A stretch of DNA of 58,735 nucleotides from Streptosporangium pseudovulgare (GTDB lineage: Bacteria; Actinomycetota; Actinomycetes; Streptosporangiales; Streptosporangiaceae), in the NCBI RefSeq assembly GCF_014648055.1, contig NZ_BMQJ01000031.1, positions 1-58,735 of the forward strand, given 5' to 3'. This document shows positions 33,226 through 45,367 of this stretch, piece after piece. Made by a program: the position numbers and the translations under genes. The notes below the pieces were generated by a model, which made no database searches, was not told the origin of the DNA, and saw only the letters and a program-made list of their open reading frames with translations. Positions within the stretch are counted from its first letter, which is position 1, and every line of letters starts with the position of its first letter.

Positions 33226-33995
33226 CCCGGCCGCGCGCGACGGACACCGGAGCCGTCGGGGCCGCGGGGGCCGCCGCCCGGGAGACCCGTCCCGGGTGGC
33301 GGCCCCCGCGGCTCGCGGGGTCCCGGCGGTCCAGGCCGTTCCGGTGGCCCGGATGGGCGTCCTTCGCCCTGGTGGCGCTGGGCCTGCTCGCCGCCGGGAT
33401 CTCGGCGAGCGCGATCCGGCCCGGCGCCGCGTTCCACCTGCGGTCCCTCGCCCCCGACCCGCCCACCGGGCGTCCCCGTCCGTCGCCGGCCCCCGGGTCC
33501 GGTGACATGCCGCTCACAGGGGAGGACACGCTGGGCGGGGTCCCGTTCTGGACGCTGGTCGTGCTCGGCGCCGCGTTCGCCTCCGTCCTGCTGGTCTCGT
33601 TCCTCCGGACGCTCGGCCGCCTGGAGTACGGGTCGCCGGAGGCCGCCCCGGCCCGGGAGGAGCCGCCGGTCACCACCGGCGGCGAGATCCGGGCCGCGCT
33701 CCGGGCGGGCCTGGCCGACCTGGACGCGGGCGGCGACCCGCGCCGCGCGGTGATCGCCTGCTGGCTGCGCCTGGAACACGCCGCCGCCGGCGCGGGCACC
33801 CCGCGCATGGCCGCCGACACCCCCGCCGAGCTGGTCGCCCGGCTGCTGGCCGGTCACCGGGTCGGCGAACCGGCGCTGAACCGCCTCGCCGCCGCCTACC
33901 GCCGGGCCCGCTACGCCCCGCACGAGGTGACCGGCTCGCTGCGCGCCGAGGCGCGGGCGGCGCTGGCCGAGGTGGACGCGGAGCTGGCGTCGTGA
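33222..33995 (+). CDS. DUF4129-domain membrane protein
   Basis: A 257-aa protein with two transmembrane helices (~46-64 and ~107-128) and a cytoplasmic C-terminal DUF4129 domain (EIRAALRAGLADLDAGGDPR, AVIACWLRLEHAAA, DTPAELVARLLA). DUF4129 proteins recur with MoxR ATPases and DUF58 proteins in actinobacteria, where they are thought to form a membrane-linked assembly. The GTG start at 33222 overlaps the peptidase stop, so translation is coupled to the S15 gene. An imperfect copy of its 3' end is found 65 bases downstream. Confidence 0.85.
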   Translation: MTRPRATDTGAVGAAGAAARETRPGWRPPRLAGSRRSRPFRWPGWASFALVALGLLAAGISASAIRPGAAFHLRSLAPDPPTGRPRPSPAPGSGDMPLTGEDTLGGVPFWTLVVLGAAFASVLLVSFLRTLGRLEYGSPEAAPAREEPPVTTGGEIRAALRAGLADLDAGGDPRRAVIACWLRLEHAAAGAGTPRMAADTPAELVARLLAGHRVGEPALNRLAAAYRRARYAPHEVTGSLRAEARAALAEVDAELAS

Positions 33996-34066
33996 CGGCC
34001 CCGCAGCGGCACCCCGGCGGGCCGGCCGCCGCCGCGCCGGACGCGGAGCCGGCGTCGTGACGGCCC
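33974..34066. repeat. ~27-bp imperfect direct repeat at a gene junction
   Basis: GGACGCGGAGCTGGCGTCGT... (from 33974) recurs with one mismatch from 34039, continuing to GACGGCCC. The first copy contains the DUF4129 stop and the second contains the GTG start of the next gene. The ~61-base intergenic stretch appears to have arisen by local duplication. Confidence 0.75.
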
Positions 34067-34455
34067 TGCTGTGGCACCTCGGCGTGCTGGCCGCCGCCGC
34101 CGTGCTGGCCGCGGTGATCGTCCGCCGGATCCCGGCGCCGCCGCCCGAGCCCCCCGCGCCGCCCCCGGCGTCCGACGGCCCCGAGACGTCCGACCGGGCG
34201 TTCGCCACGGCCCGCTGGTGGGAGCGCCGGCTCGCCTCCGCCCGGGACGACCCGCAGCGGTTCCGCACGCTGGTCCAGCCGCGCCTGGCCGAGATCGCCG
34301 CCGAACGGCTCCGCCGCCGCCACGGCCTGGCGGGCCCCGGCCGCGCCGAGGAGATCCTCGGCCCCGACCTGTACGAACTGCTCACCGCCCCCGTGACGGC
34401 GGTCCCTACCCGCGCCGAGCTGGCCCGCCTGCTCACGCGCATCGAGGAGATATAG
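34057..34455 (+). CDS. Small membrane protein of the MoxR/DUF58 operon
   Basis: A 132-aa protein with one N-terminal transmembrane helix (LLWHLGVLAAAAVLAAVIV), a Pro-rich linker (PAPPPEPPAPPPAS) and a charged helical cytoplasmic part (RWWERRLASARDDPQRFRTL, AEIAAERLRRRHGL, ELARLLTRIEEI). It sits directly before moxR with no gap (stop 34453-34455, next ATG 34456). Such proteins are standard in actinobacterial MoxR operons but have no assigned function. The GTG start at 34057 lies in a repeated copy of the preceding gene's end, so the exact start is less sure. Confidence 0.75.
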   Translation: MTALLWHLGVLAAAAVLAAVIVRRIPAPPPEPPAPPPASDGPETSDRAFATARWWERRLASARDDPQRFRTLVQPRLAEIAAERLRRRHGLAGPGRAEEILGPDLYELLTAPVTAVPTRAELARLLTRIEEI

Positions 34456-35432
<977 letters not shown>

Positions 35433-35433
<1 letters not shown>

Positions 35434-36848
35434 TGCGCGCGCGTCGCGGGACCCCCGAACGGGCCGCCGCGCCGATTCCCGGACCGCCGCCCGCGTGGGC
35501 CGCCGCCGTACGGGCCGATTCCGTGGAATCCGATGCCCGCCTGGTCCCCGCGCCGGCGGATCCGGGCGGACCGGCCGCCGGCTGGGCGCCCACCGCGGCG
35601 CTGCGCCGCGCCGCCGTGTTCGGCTGCGGCCTGTGCCTGCTCGCGGTCGGGCTCGGCCGGCCGGACCTGCTGGCGATGGCCGTGCCGTTCGCGCTGGGCA
35701 CCGTCTGGACGCTGCGCGCCCGCCCCGGCGGTCCGCCGCGTGCCGCCCTGCGCCTGGGCGGCGCCGACGTTACCGGCGGCGTCGCCGACGCGGTCGAGGG
35801 CGACGCCGTCGAGGCCGCGGTCGCCGTGGAGGCCGAAGGCGCGACGCTGTGCGTGGTCAGCCCCGCCGCCTCTCCCACGCTGGGCCTGGCGGCGGGCCAC
35901 CACGTCGCGGCGCCGCCCGCCACGGTGGAGATCACCGGTACGGCGCACCGCTGGGGCGTCCACCCGCTGGGGCCGGTGCGGGTCCGCGCGGTCGCCTGCG
36001 ACGGCCTGCTGGCGTTCCCCGCGCTGACCCTGCCCGCGGCCGACATGCGGGTTCTGCCGCTGGCCGGGCCGTTCACCTCGCGCGCCCCGGTGCCCCGCCC
36101 CGGCGGGATGTCGGGCGTGCACCGCTCCCACCGCTTCGGCGAGGGCGGGGAGCTGGCCGGGGTGCGCCCCTACGGGCCCGGCGACCGGCCGCGCCGCATC
36201 GACTGGCGGACGACCCTGCGGACCGGCGAGCCGTACGTCGGCGCCACCCGGCCGGAGCGCGACGCCGAGATCGTGCTGCTGCTGGACGTCCTGCACGAGG
36301 CGGGCGGCGAGGAGTACGGCGTGCCGAGCGTGCTGGACACCGCCGTCCGGGCCGCCGCCGCGATCGCCGAGCACCACGTCCGGCAGGGCGACCGGGTCTG
36401 GCTGATGGAGTTCGGGCCCCGGATGCGGCGGCTGCGCCCCGGCACCGGGCGGCGCCACCACCTGGCCCAGCTCGCCTGGCTGGCCGAGACCAGGCCCATG
36501 CCCGAGGGCCGGGAGACGCACGGAGACCGGCCGCCGGTGGCCGGGCTGCCGCCGAACGCCCTGGTCGTCATGCTGACCCCGCTCCTGGACTCCCGCAGCG
36601 CCGCCGCCCTGGCCGCGCTGGCCCGCGCCCGCCGCCCCCTGGTCGCGGTGGACACCCTGCCGCCCGGGCTGCGCCGCCGGGCCACGGGAGAGTGGTCGGA
36701 CGTCGCCGAACGGCTCTGGCGCCTGGAGCGGGAGAACACCGTCGGGCGGCTGCGCGAGGCCGGGGTCCCGGTCGAGGCGTGGCACGGCGCGGGCAGCCTG
36801 GACGCGGTCCTGCGGGACGTCGCCCGGATCGCGGCGGCGCGCCGATGA
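35433..36848 (+). CDS. DUF58-domain protein
   Basis: A 471-aa protein with two hydrophobic helices near ~60-90 and a C-terminal DUF58 domain with the hallmark GELAGVRPYGPGDRPRRIDW and RTTLRTGEPYV (~235-265). A von Willebrand A-like region follows (DAEIVLLLDVLHEAG, DSRSAAAL). DUF58 proteins are presumed MoxR clients or partners at the membrane. ATG 35433 overlaps the moxR stop and its own stop overlaps the next ATG (ATGA). The N-terminal ~45 residues are Pro/Ala-rich and may include untranslated sequence if a later start is used. Confidence 0.88.
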
Positions 36849-37480
36849 GCGGCCCGCGTCCCGCCGGGCGTCCCGGACCCGGACGGGCGGAACCGCGCTC
36901 CGGAGGCCCGGACCGCCGTGCGGCGACGGGTGCGCCGCCCCGGGCGGTGATGGCCGCGCCGCCCCGGGCGATGGCGGCCGCGCTGCCTTCCCTGGTCTGG
37001 CGGTTCCTGGTCTGGGCCTGCGGGACGGCGGCGCTGCTCGCGGCGATGCCGCCGGACTACCGCGCCGGGGCCGTGATGCCGCTGTTCGCCGCCCTGCTGG
37101 GCCTGCTGGCCGCCGCCGAGCCGGAGGGGGTGTGGGTGCTCGCGCTGGAGGTCACGACGGTCGGGGCCTGGCTGGTGACCACCGTCGCCTACGGCCACGA
37201 CCCGTCGCCGCTCACGGCCCTGGCCATCGGGTCGGTGCTGTACGTCCACCACGCCATGGCCGCCCTGGCGGCCCACGTACCGGTGCGCGCCCGGCTCCCG
37301 GTGCCGCTGCTGACCGCCTGGGCCGGCCGTACCGGGGGAGTACTGGCCGCGTCGGCCGCCGTCTGCGCGGCCCTCGCCGCGCTGGTCGCCCTGCCCGCCG
37401 GGCCGTCCCCGGCCGTGGCCGTCGTGCTCGGCGCCGCCGGGGCCCTCGCCGTCGCCTTCGCCCTCACCCGTTCCCCCTGA
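36845..37480 (+). CDS. Membrane protein ending the MoxR operon
   Basis: A 211-aa protein with a basic, Pro/Arg-rich N-terminus (~1-48) and about five helices (SLVWRFLVWACGTAALLAAM, AVMPLFAALLGLLAAA, VWVLALEVTTVGAWLVTTVA, LTALAIGSVLYVHHAMAALA and a C-terminal hairpin). I do not recognise the family. Membrane proteins of this size are usual at the end of DUF4129-MoxR-DUF58 operons. It is coupled to the DUF58 gene by ATGA. Confidence 0.75.
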   Translation: MSGPRPAGRPGPGRAEPRSGGPDRRAATGAPPRAVMAAPPRAMAAALPSLVWRFLVWACGTAALLAAMPPDYRAGAVMPLFAALLGLLAAAEPEGVWVLALEVTTVGAWLVTTVAYGHDPSPLTALAIGSVLYVHHAMAALAAHVPVRARLPVPLLTAWAGRTGGVLAASAAVCAALAALVALPAGPSPAVAVVLGAAGALAVAFALTRSP

Positions 37481-37684
37481 CGCCCCTGCTCCTCGTGCCC
37501 CGCTCCGGCCCGGGGCAGGGGAGCCGGGCGGCTCCGCGGCGGTCGCCGTACGCGGGGCACGGGCCCCGGTCCTCAGGGGAAGGCCCCGGACCACGGATCA
37601 CGAGGTGAGGGGAAACCCTGGCTCGTCCCTGACATCGGCGTCCGGACCCGCCGCGGGCCGGTGTCCCGGCGTAGCGTGGGGGCC

Positions 37685-37855
37685 ATGGGACGAATCCTCC
37701 TGATCGTGGCGGCCGTGGTGCTCGCCTTCTTCCTGCTCGGCTCGATCCTGGGCTTCCTCGTCGGACTGGTCAAGTGGGCGCTGATCATCGGCCTGGTGGC
37801 CGTGGTGGTCACGTTCGTGACCAGGCTGCTGCGCTCCTCCGGGGCACGGCGCTGA
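37685..37855 (+). CDS. Small membrane protein, 56 aa
   Basis: Begins MGRILLIVAAVVLAFFLLGS and continues with a second hydrophobic segment (KWALIIGLVAVVVTFVTRLL), ending in basic residues. It is a two-helix hairpin protein of unknown function; similar ~55-aa proteins are common in actinobacteria. ATG 37685 has a G-rich ribosome site (GTGGGGGCC) directly upstream. It stands alone after a 204-base gap. Confidence 0.7.
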   Translation: MGRILLIVAAVVLAFFLLGSILGFLVGLVKWALIIGLVAVVVTFVTRLLRSSGARR

Positions 37856-38009
37856 TCCGGGTTCCGTTCCGCGGGTCTCCGCCTGACCGGCCGCGGCGGG
37901 CGGGACGATCCGCGGAACGGAACCCGGTCTCCGGTCGTGCCCCCGGTCCCCGTTCCCGGCCGGTGGGCCCCCGACGCGGGGCCCACCGGCCGGGCGGAGG
38001 CCGCCGGAT

Positions 38010-38130
38010 GAGATCACCGCGGCGCACCACGCCGGCAGGCGAGGTCACCGCGGCGCGGTACGCCGGCTAGGTGAGGTCACCGCGGCGCGGTACGCCGGCT
38101 AGGTGAGGTCACCGCGGCGCGGTACGCCGG

Positions 38131-38136
<6 letters not shown>
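38010..38136. repeat. 32-bp tandem array duplicating the GH3 gene end
   Basis: Three identical 32-bp units (38041-38072, 38073-38104, 38105-38136) follow a degenerate 31-bp unit (38010-38040). A partial fifth match runs into the GH3 coding end. Each begins GAGGTCACCGCGGCGCGGTA and ends CTAGGT. The GH3 stop (TAG, minus strand) lies in the last unit, so its terminal codons plus stop have been copied downstream. Within each unit CGGCG and CGCCG can pair over CGGTA, giving a series of small hairpins. Confidence 0.93.
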
Positions 38137-40800
<2,664 letters not shown>

Positions 40801-40894
40801 GGGGAGTCCGTTCTCGAGGCGCGGGGGTCGCCCGCCCCCTCACGGGGGCGTTGCGCCGATCGTGACGTCCGGCGGCGGCCGGGTCAAGAGGAAC

Positions 40895-40910
40895 GAGAGA
40901 GCGCTCTCTC
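40895..40910. promoter_or_regulatory. Perfect 16-bp palindrome, LacI/CebR-type operator
   Basis: GAGAGAGCGCTCTCTC has the central GAGCGCTC typical of LacI-family sugar repressors such as CebR (GGGAGCGCTCCC). It lies in the GH3 promoter region. The repressor gene is not in the window. Confidence 0.7.
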
Positions 40911-40998
40911 ACCCGTCGCCGCACCCGGCTCCATGACCCGGCGGGGCGGTACGGCGCACGAACGGCCCGGGTCTCCGGCGGTACGGCCGCGTCGTGGT

Positions 40999-41088
40999 TC
41001 CGGCTCCGCGCACGCGGGTGATCCGGTTTCCCCCGCCTGTCTGCCGGCCGCCGTACGGTGTCCGGCTCCGCGCACGCGGGTGATCCGG
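40999..41088. repeat. 28-bp perfect direct repeat, 62-bp period
   Basis: A 28-base segment starting TCCGGCTCCGCGCACG occurs at 40999-41026 and again at 41061-41088. Related shorter strings lie nearby (for example around 41110). The function is unknown. Confidence 0.85.
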
Positions 41089-41203
41089 GCCCGGTGCGCG
41101 CGGGCGGCCGGGACCCCGGACACGCGGACGGCCCGCGCCCGGCGGCCGTCTCGTCGGGACCGGTGGGCACGGGCCGTCCGCGGGGCGGGCGGCGGGCCGC
41201 CGT

Positions 41204-41623
41204 CTAGAAGCGGTGCTCCTCGCCGCCCAGACCGGCGGCCCTGGCCACGTCACCGATGTTGCGGAACTTCTCCCCGGCGGGCAGGGCCCGCAGCACGGCG
41301 ACCACGCCGTCGGGGACCGCCTTGGCGTCGGCGTGCGCCAGCAGCGCGTCGCGGTCGGCCGGCCACTCGGCGTCGGTCAGCCACCGCGCCATGTCGCTGC
41401 GCCGGTCCACGCCCTCGGCGCTGATCCCCTCGGCGGCGCCGGGCTCGTGCCCCGGCGGGTAGCTCCTGGGCGCGGCGTCGTCGTCGGCGGCCCGGATGCC
41501 CTCCGGGTCGGCCCACTCCTCCGCGTGGGTGGGGCCGCCACCGCGGATCGCGCCCTCGCTCTCGTGCTTCTGGTACTCGTCCATCTGCGGACCGTGCTTG
41601 GCGCTGCCACGTTCGGCGCTCAT
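41204..41623 (-). CDS. DUF2795-domain protein
   Basis: A 139-aa hydrophilic protein with a disordered, acidic/His-rich first half (HESEGAIRGGGPTHAEEWAD, PRSYPPGHEPGAAEG) and a DUF2795 domain at the end (WPADRDALLAHADAKAVPDG, VLRALPAGEKFRNIGDVARA). DUF2795 is a small helical domain of unknown role, frequent in actinobacteria. ATG 41623 is preferred to ATG 41629 because GGAGG is six bases before the former and touches the latter. It is divergent from the aldehyde dehydrogenase gene. Confidence 0.87.
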   Translation of the reverse strand: MSAERGSAKHGPQMDEYQKHESEGAIRGGGPTHAEEWADPEGIRAADDDAAPRSYPPGHEPGAAEGISAEGVDRRSDMARWLTDAEWPADRDALLAHADAKAVPDGVVAVLRALPAGEKFRNIGDVARAAGLGGEEHRF

Positions 41624-41884
41624 CTGCATCCTCCAGTGTGAAGATCCACGAGACGTCCGTCTCGGTCAGGGAAAACGCGGCGCGATGCCGCGGGTCGTTC
41701 GGAACGGGGATGTCACGAAAGGGGCCGTACCCGTTACGGCGCTCCCAAACATCGCCGGGCCCCGGTCCGGCCGTCCCGTTTCCCCCGGTCCTGAGCGGAT
41801 AGGTCTTCCCTGTCCAGTTCCCTGCCCACCATCGCCGACCGCCCGACGTCGCCCGGGACGGCGGCGGCCGAGAAGGAGGTACCG

Positions 41885-43258
41885 ATGCCGATCGCGACGA
41901 TCAACCCGGCCACGGGCGAGACCCTGAAGACCTTCGAGCCGCTCGGCGACGAGGAGGTGGAGGAGCGCCTCGCGCTCGCCGCCGCCGAGTTCGCCACCTA
42001 CCGGACGACCGGTTTCAAGCAGCGGTCCGAGTGGATGCGCGCCGCCGCCGACCTCCTCTCGTCCGAGCAGGAGGACGTGGCCCGGCTCATGACCACCGAG
42101 ATGGGCAAGACGCTGGTCGCCGCCCGCGCCGAGGTGGCCAAGTGCGTCAAGGGGATGCGCTACTACGCCGAGCGCGCCGAGGAGTTCCTGGCCGACGAGC
42201 CGGCGGACGCCCCGGCCGTGGGGGCGCGGCGGGCGTACTCGCGCTACCAGCCGCTCGGGCCGGTCCTGGCGGTGATGCCGTGGAACTTCCCCCTGTGGCA
42301 GGCGATCCGCTTCGCCGCGCCCGCGCTGATGGCGGGCAACGTGGGGTTGCTCAAGCATGCCTCGAACGTGCCGCAGACCGCCCTCTACCTCGGGGAGCTG
42401 TTCGCCAGGGCGGGCTTCCCCCGGGGCTGCTTCCAGACCCTGCTGATCGGTTCCGACCAGGTCGAGCGGGTGCTGCGGGACCGGCGGGTGGCGGCGGCGA
42501 CCCTGACCGGCTCCGAGCCGGCCGGCCGGTCGGTCGCCTCCGTCGCCGGCGGGGAGATAAAGAAGACCGTCCTGGAACTGGGCGGCTCCGACCCCTACGT
42601 CGTGATGCCCTCCGCCGACCTCGACGCCGCCGTGTCCACCGCGATCACCTCGCGGGTGCAGAACAACGGCCAGTCCTGCATCGCGGCCAAGCGGTTCATC
42701 GTGCACGCCGACGTCCACGACGCCTTCGCCGAACGCTTCGTGGCGCGGATGGAGGCCCTGCGGGTCGGCGACCCGATGGAGGAGGGGACCGACGTGGGGC
42801 CGCTCGCCACCGAGCAGGGCCGTGACGACGTGGAGATGCTGGTGGCCGACGCGGTCGGGCGCGGGGCGCGGGTGCTGTGCGGGGGCTACATCCCCGACCG
42901 GCCGGGCTGGTTCTACCAGCCGACGGTGGTCGCCGGCGTCACCCCGGAGATGCGGATGTTCTCCGAGGAGGTGTTCGGCCCGGTGGCGGCGCTGTACCGG
43001 GTCGCCGACGTCGACGAGGCGATCGAGCTGGCCAACGTGACCGACTTCGGTCTCGGCGCCAACGCCTGGACCACCGACTCCGCCGAGCAGGACCGTTTCG
43101 TCACCGACCTCGCGGCCGGGGCGGTCTTCGTCAACGGCATGGTCACCTCCTACCCGGAGCTGCCCTTCGGCGGCGTCAAGAACTCCGGGTACGGCCGGGA
43201 GCTGTCCGCGCACGGCATCCGCGAGTTCTGCAACCTCAAGGCCGTCTGGATCGGCTGA
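41885..43258 (+). CDS. NAD(P)-dependent succinate-semialdehyde-type aldehyde dehydrogenase
   Basis: A 457-aa ALDH. Conserved segments are VMPWNFPLWQAIRFAAPALM (cofactor site), KKTVLELGGSDPYVV (general-base Glu in ELGG), NNGQSCIAAKRFIV (catalytic Cys) and EEVFGPVAALYRV. The compact length and the opening MPIATINPATGETLKTFEPL match the GabD-like succinate-semialdehyde dehydrogenases that feed GABA carbon into the TCA cycle. The exact aldehyde and NAD/NADP preference are not proven. ATG 41885 has a perfect AAGGAGGT at 41872-41879, so expression is probably strong. Confidence 0.9.
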   Translation: MPIATINPATGETLKTFEPLGDEEVEERLALAAAEFATYRTTGFKQRSEWMRAAADLLSSEQEDVARLMTTEMGKTLVAARAEVAKCVKGMRYYAERAEEFLADEPADAPAVGARRAYSRYQPLGPVLAVMPWNFPLWQAIRFAAPALMAGNVGLLKHASNVPQTALYLGELFARAGFPRGCFQTLLIGSDQVERVLRDRRVAAATLTGSEPAGRSVASVAGGEIKKTVLELGGSDPYVVMPSADLDAAVSTAITSRVQNNGQSCIAAKRFIVHADVHDAFAERFVARMEALRVGDPMEEGTDVGPLATEQGRDDVEMLVADAVGRGARVLCGGYIPDRPGWFYQPTVVAGVTPEMRMFSEEVFGPVAALYRVADVDEAIELANVTDFGLGANAWTTDSAEQDRFVTDLAAGAVFVNGMVTSYPELPFGGVKNSGYGRELSAHGIREFCNLKAVWIG

Positions 43259-43768
43259 CCGCGGCGCCGCGCGGGGGGAGCCGGATCCAGGGTGCGGACC
43301 CCGCCGGTGCGGCCGGACGGCCGTTCGCGATCCGCGGCGCCGTGGGAGAAGGGCGGACCGGCCCGCCAGGGGACGAGCCCCAGGGGGTCGAGCGGGCCGG
43401 TCCGGGATCGTGGGACGGCCGCGGCGGCGTGCCGCGGCCTTCCGGGAGGACCGCGAGGGACGGCTCGGTGATACGGCCGGCGGTACGGCCGGCACCGAGG
43501 GCCGCCATCCCTCGGCATAGATTCTTCCGATATTCACGCTGCTTTTCAGGTATATCGGTCAACAATATTAATTTTCCTGATCACCGAGAGGCGACCGTAC
43601 CGGCCGCACCGACTGCGCCGGCCGCGCCGGCCGTACCGGCCGCACTGACCGCGCCGGCCGCGCCGCGGGCCCGGAGATGGAACCTCCGGGTGAGAACTCC
43701 CTCTCCCGCCCCGGCCCACCCGCCGCGCCGCGGTGTGGCGCCGGGCGGATCCGGGCACGGTTCCGCGG
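43259..43768. other. 510-base gap with an AT-rich patch and short repeats
   Basis: No supported gene. An isolated low-GC stretch at about 43515-43575 (containing ATATCGGTCAACAATATTAA) probably holds a promoter for the small membrane protein/WS-DGAT pair. It is followed at ~43590-43670 by imperfect GCGCCGGCCG-type tandem repeats, and then a region encoding no recognised protein. Confidence 0.5.
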
Positions 43769-43927
43769 GTGCTGCAGTTGATCAGCGACTTCGTCACCCT
43801 CATGGTCGTCTTCGCGCTCGTCTGGCTGGCGCTCCTGCTCGCCTCGGTGGTCCTGCTCGCCGGCCTCGCGGTGCTGGCCCTGGCGACCGTATGGGAGCAG
43901 GATGGTGACAGGGGACCAGGGAGGTAG
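43769..43927 (+). CDS. Small membrane protein before WS/DGAT, 52 aa
   Basis: From GTG 43769 it encodes one long hydrophobic hairpin or helix (LISDFVTLMVVFALVWLALL, then LASVVLLAGLAVLALATVW) and a charged end (EQDGDRGPGR). Unknown function. It ends 3 bases before the WS/DGAT ATG, and its 3' end supplies that gene's ribosome site (GGAGGTAGGAG), so it may help couple translation. GTG 43733 is an in-frame alternative. Confidence 0.5.
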   Translation: MLQLISDFVTLMVVFALVWLALLLASVVLLAGLAVLALATVWEQDGDRGPGR

Positions 43928-43930
43928 GAG

Positions 43931-45367
43931 ATGCGGCAGCTCAACCCGGTGGACGCGCAGTTCCTGAACTTCGAGACGCCGACGAACGTCGCGAACATCG
44001 CCGGCCTGGCCATCCTGGCGGGTGAGCTGACCCGCGCCGACCTGCTCTCCCTGCTCGCCCGGCGGCTCCACCTCGCCCCGCCGTTCCGGCGCAGGCTCGT
44101 CACGGTGCCGCTGGGCCTGGACCGCCCCTACTGGGCCGACGACACCCGGGTCGACCTCGACTACCACGTGCGCGAGATCGCGCTGCCCGCGCCGGGCGGC
44201 GACGAGCAGCTCGGCGACCAGGTGGCGCGGCTGCACGCCCGCCCGCTGGACCGCGCCCGCCCGCTGTGGGAGATGTACCTCATCCACGGCCTGGCGGGTG
44301 GCCGGACGGCCCTGTACATGAAGGTCCACCACGCCGCGATCGACGGCGTCACCGGCGCCGACGTCCTCGCCGCGCTCCTGGACACCTCACCCGATCCCGC
44401 CGAGGTCCCGGCGGTGCCCGAGCCGGTGCCGGACGGCGGCGTCGACACCGCGGAGATGATCGCCAGGGGGGTGGCGGGCGTCGTCCTCAACCCGGCGAAC
44501 ACCGTGCGGTTCCTCGTCAACGCGGTCCCGCACCTCGACGAGATCCCCGTGCTGTCCCAGCTGCCGGGGGCCCGGCCGATCTCCCGTGTCACCCGCGACC
44601 TGGCCCGCCGCCTGTCCGGGGAGCCCGAGACCCCGGTCATGCCCCGCCTCACCGCCCCCCGCACGCCGTTCAGCGGGCGGATCACCGCGCACCGCAGGTT
44701 CGCCTTCACCGCCCTGCCGCTGGCGGACGTCAAGCAGGTCAAGAACGCCTTCGGCGTCACGGTGAACGACGTGGTGATGGCCGTCTGCGCCGGGGCGCTG
44801 CGGCAGTGGCTGATCAAGCACGACGCGCTCCCGGACCAGCCGCTGGTGGCCGGGGTGCCGTTCTCGCTGCGGGTCCCCGAGGGCGCCGGCGCCGGCAACC
44901 AGGTCACCCTGATGATCACCACGCTCGCCACGCAGGTCGCCGACCCGGTGGAGCGGCTGACGGCCGTGCACGACGCGATGTCCCTGATCAAGGACCGCGC
45001 GTCGCTCGCCCCGGCCCGCTGGATCCAGGAGGTCAGCGACATGATGCCGTCGGCGCTGACCGGTCTGGCCGCCCGCGCGGCCTTCAACCTGCTGGCCGGT
45101 ACCGCGGGCCCGATCAACGTGCTGATCTCCAACGTCCCCGGCCCGCAGCTGCCGCTGTACGTGAGCGGCGTCCGGCTGCTCGCCTACCACCCCGTGTCGG
45201 TGATCACCGACGTGAGCGGCGGCCTGAACATCACCGTCTTCTCCTACGACGGCTCACTTGACGTCGGCGTGATCGCCTGCCGGGAGATGGTCCCCGACGT
45301 CTGGCTGGTCACCGACTACCTCCGGGATTCCCTGTCCGAGCTCAAGCTCCTCGTCGAGCAGGAGTGA
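43931..45367 (+). CDS. WS/DGAT wax ester synthase/diacylglycerol acyltransferase
   Basis: A 478-aa acyltransferase that joins acyl-CoA to diacylglycerol or fatty alcohols for triacylglycerol/wax storage. The catalytic HHxxxDG motif is HHAAIDG (~138-144). Other family features are the N-terminal LNPVDAQFLNFETP, NDVVMAVCAGALRQWL and VLISNVPGPQLPLYVSG with ITDVSGGLNITVFSYDGSLD. Length is normal for actinobacterial Tgs/WS-DGAT proteins. ATG 43931 follows GGAGGTAGGAG. The last 114 bases overlap the 3' end of the opposing RsbW-like gene, an unusually long convergent overlap. Confidence 0.93.
   Translation: MRQLNPVDAQFLNFETPTNVANIAGLAILAGELTRADLLSLLARRLHLAPPFRRRLVTVPLGLDRPYWADDTRVDLDYHVREIALPAPGGDEQLGDQVARLHARPLDRARPLWEMYLIHGLAGGRTALYMKVHHAAIDGVTGADVLAALLDTSPDPAEVPAVPEPVPDGGVDTAEMIARGVAGVVLNPANTVRFLVNAVPHLDEIPVLSQLPGARPISRVTRDLARRLSGEPETPVMPRLTAPRTPFSGRITAHRRFAFTALPLADVKQVKNAFGVTVNDVVMAVCAGALRQWLIKHDALPDQPLVAGVPFSLRVPEGAGAGNQVTLMITTLATQVADPVERLTAVHDAMSLIKDRASLAPARWIQEVSDMMPSALTGLAARAAFNLLAGTAGPINVLISNVPGPQLPLYVSGVRLLAYHPVSVITDVSGGLNITVFSYDGSLDVGVIACREMVPDVWLVTDYLRDSLSELKLLVEQE

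Larger units (their letters stand above)
40801..41203. other. 403-base gap with operator and long direct repeat
   Basis: Upstream of the GH3 gene. It holds the palindrome at 40895-40910 and a 28-bp direct repeat, and no supported gene. Short minus-strand frames across it are compositional. Confidence 0.6.
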
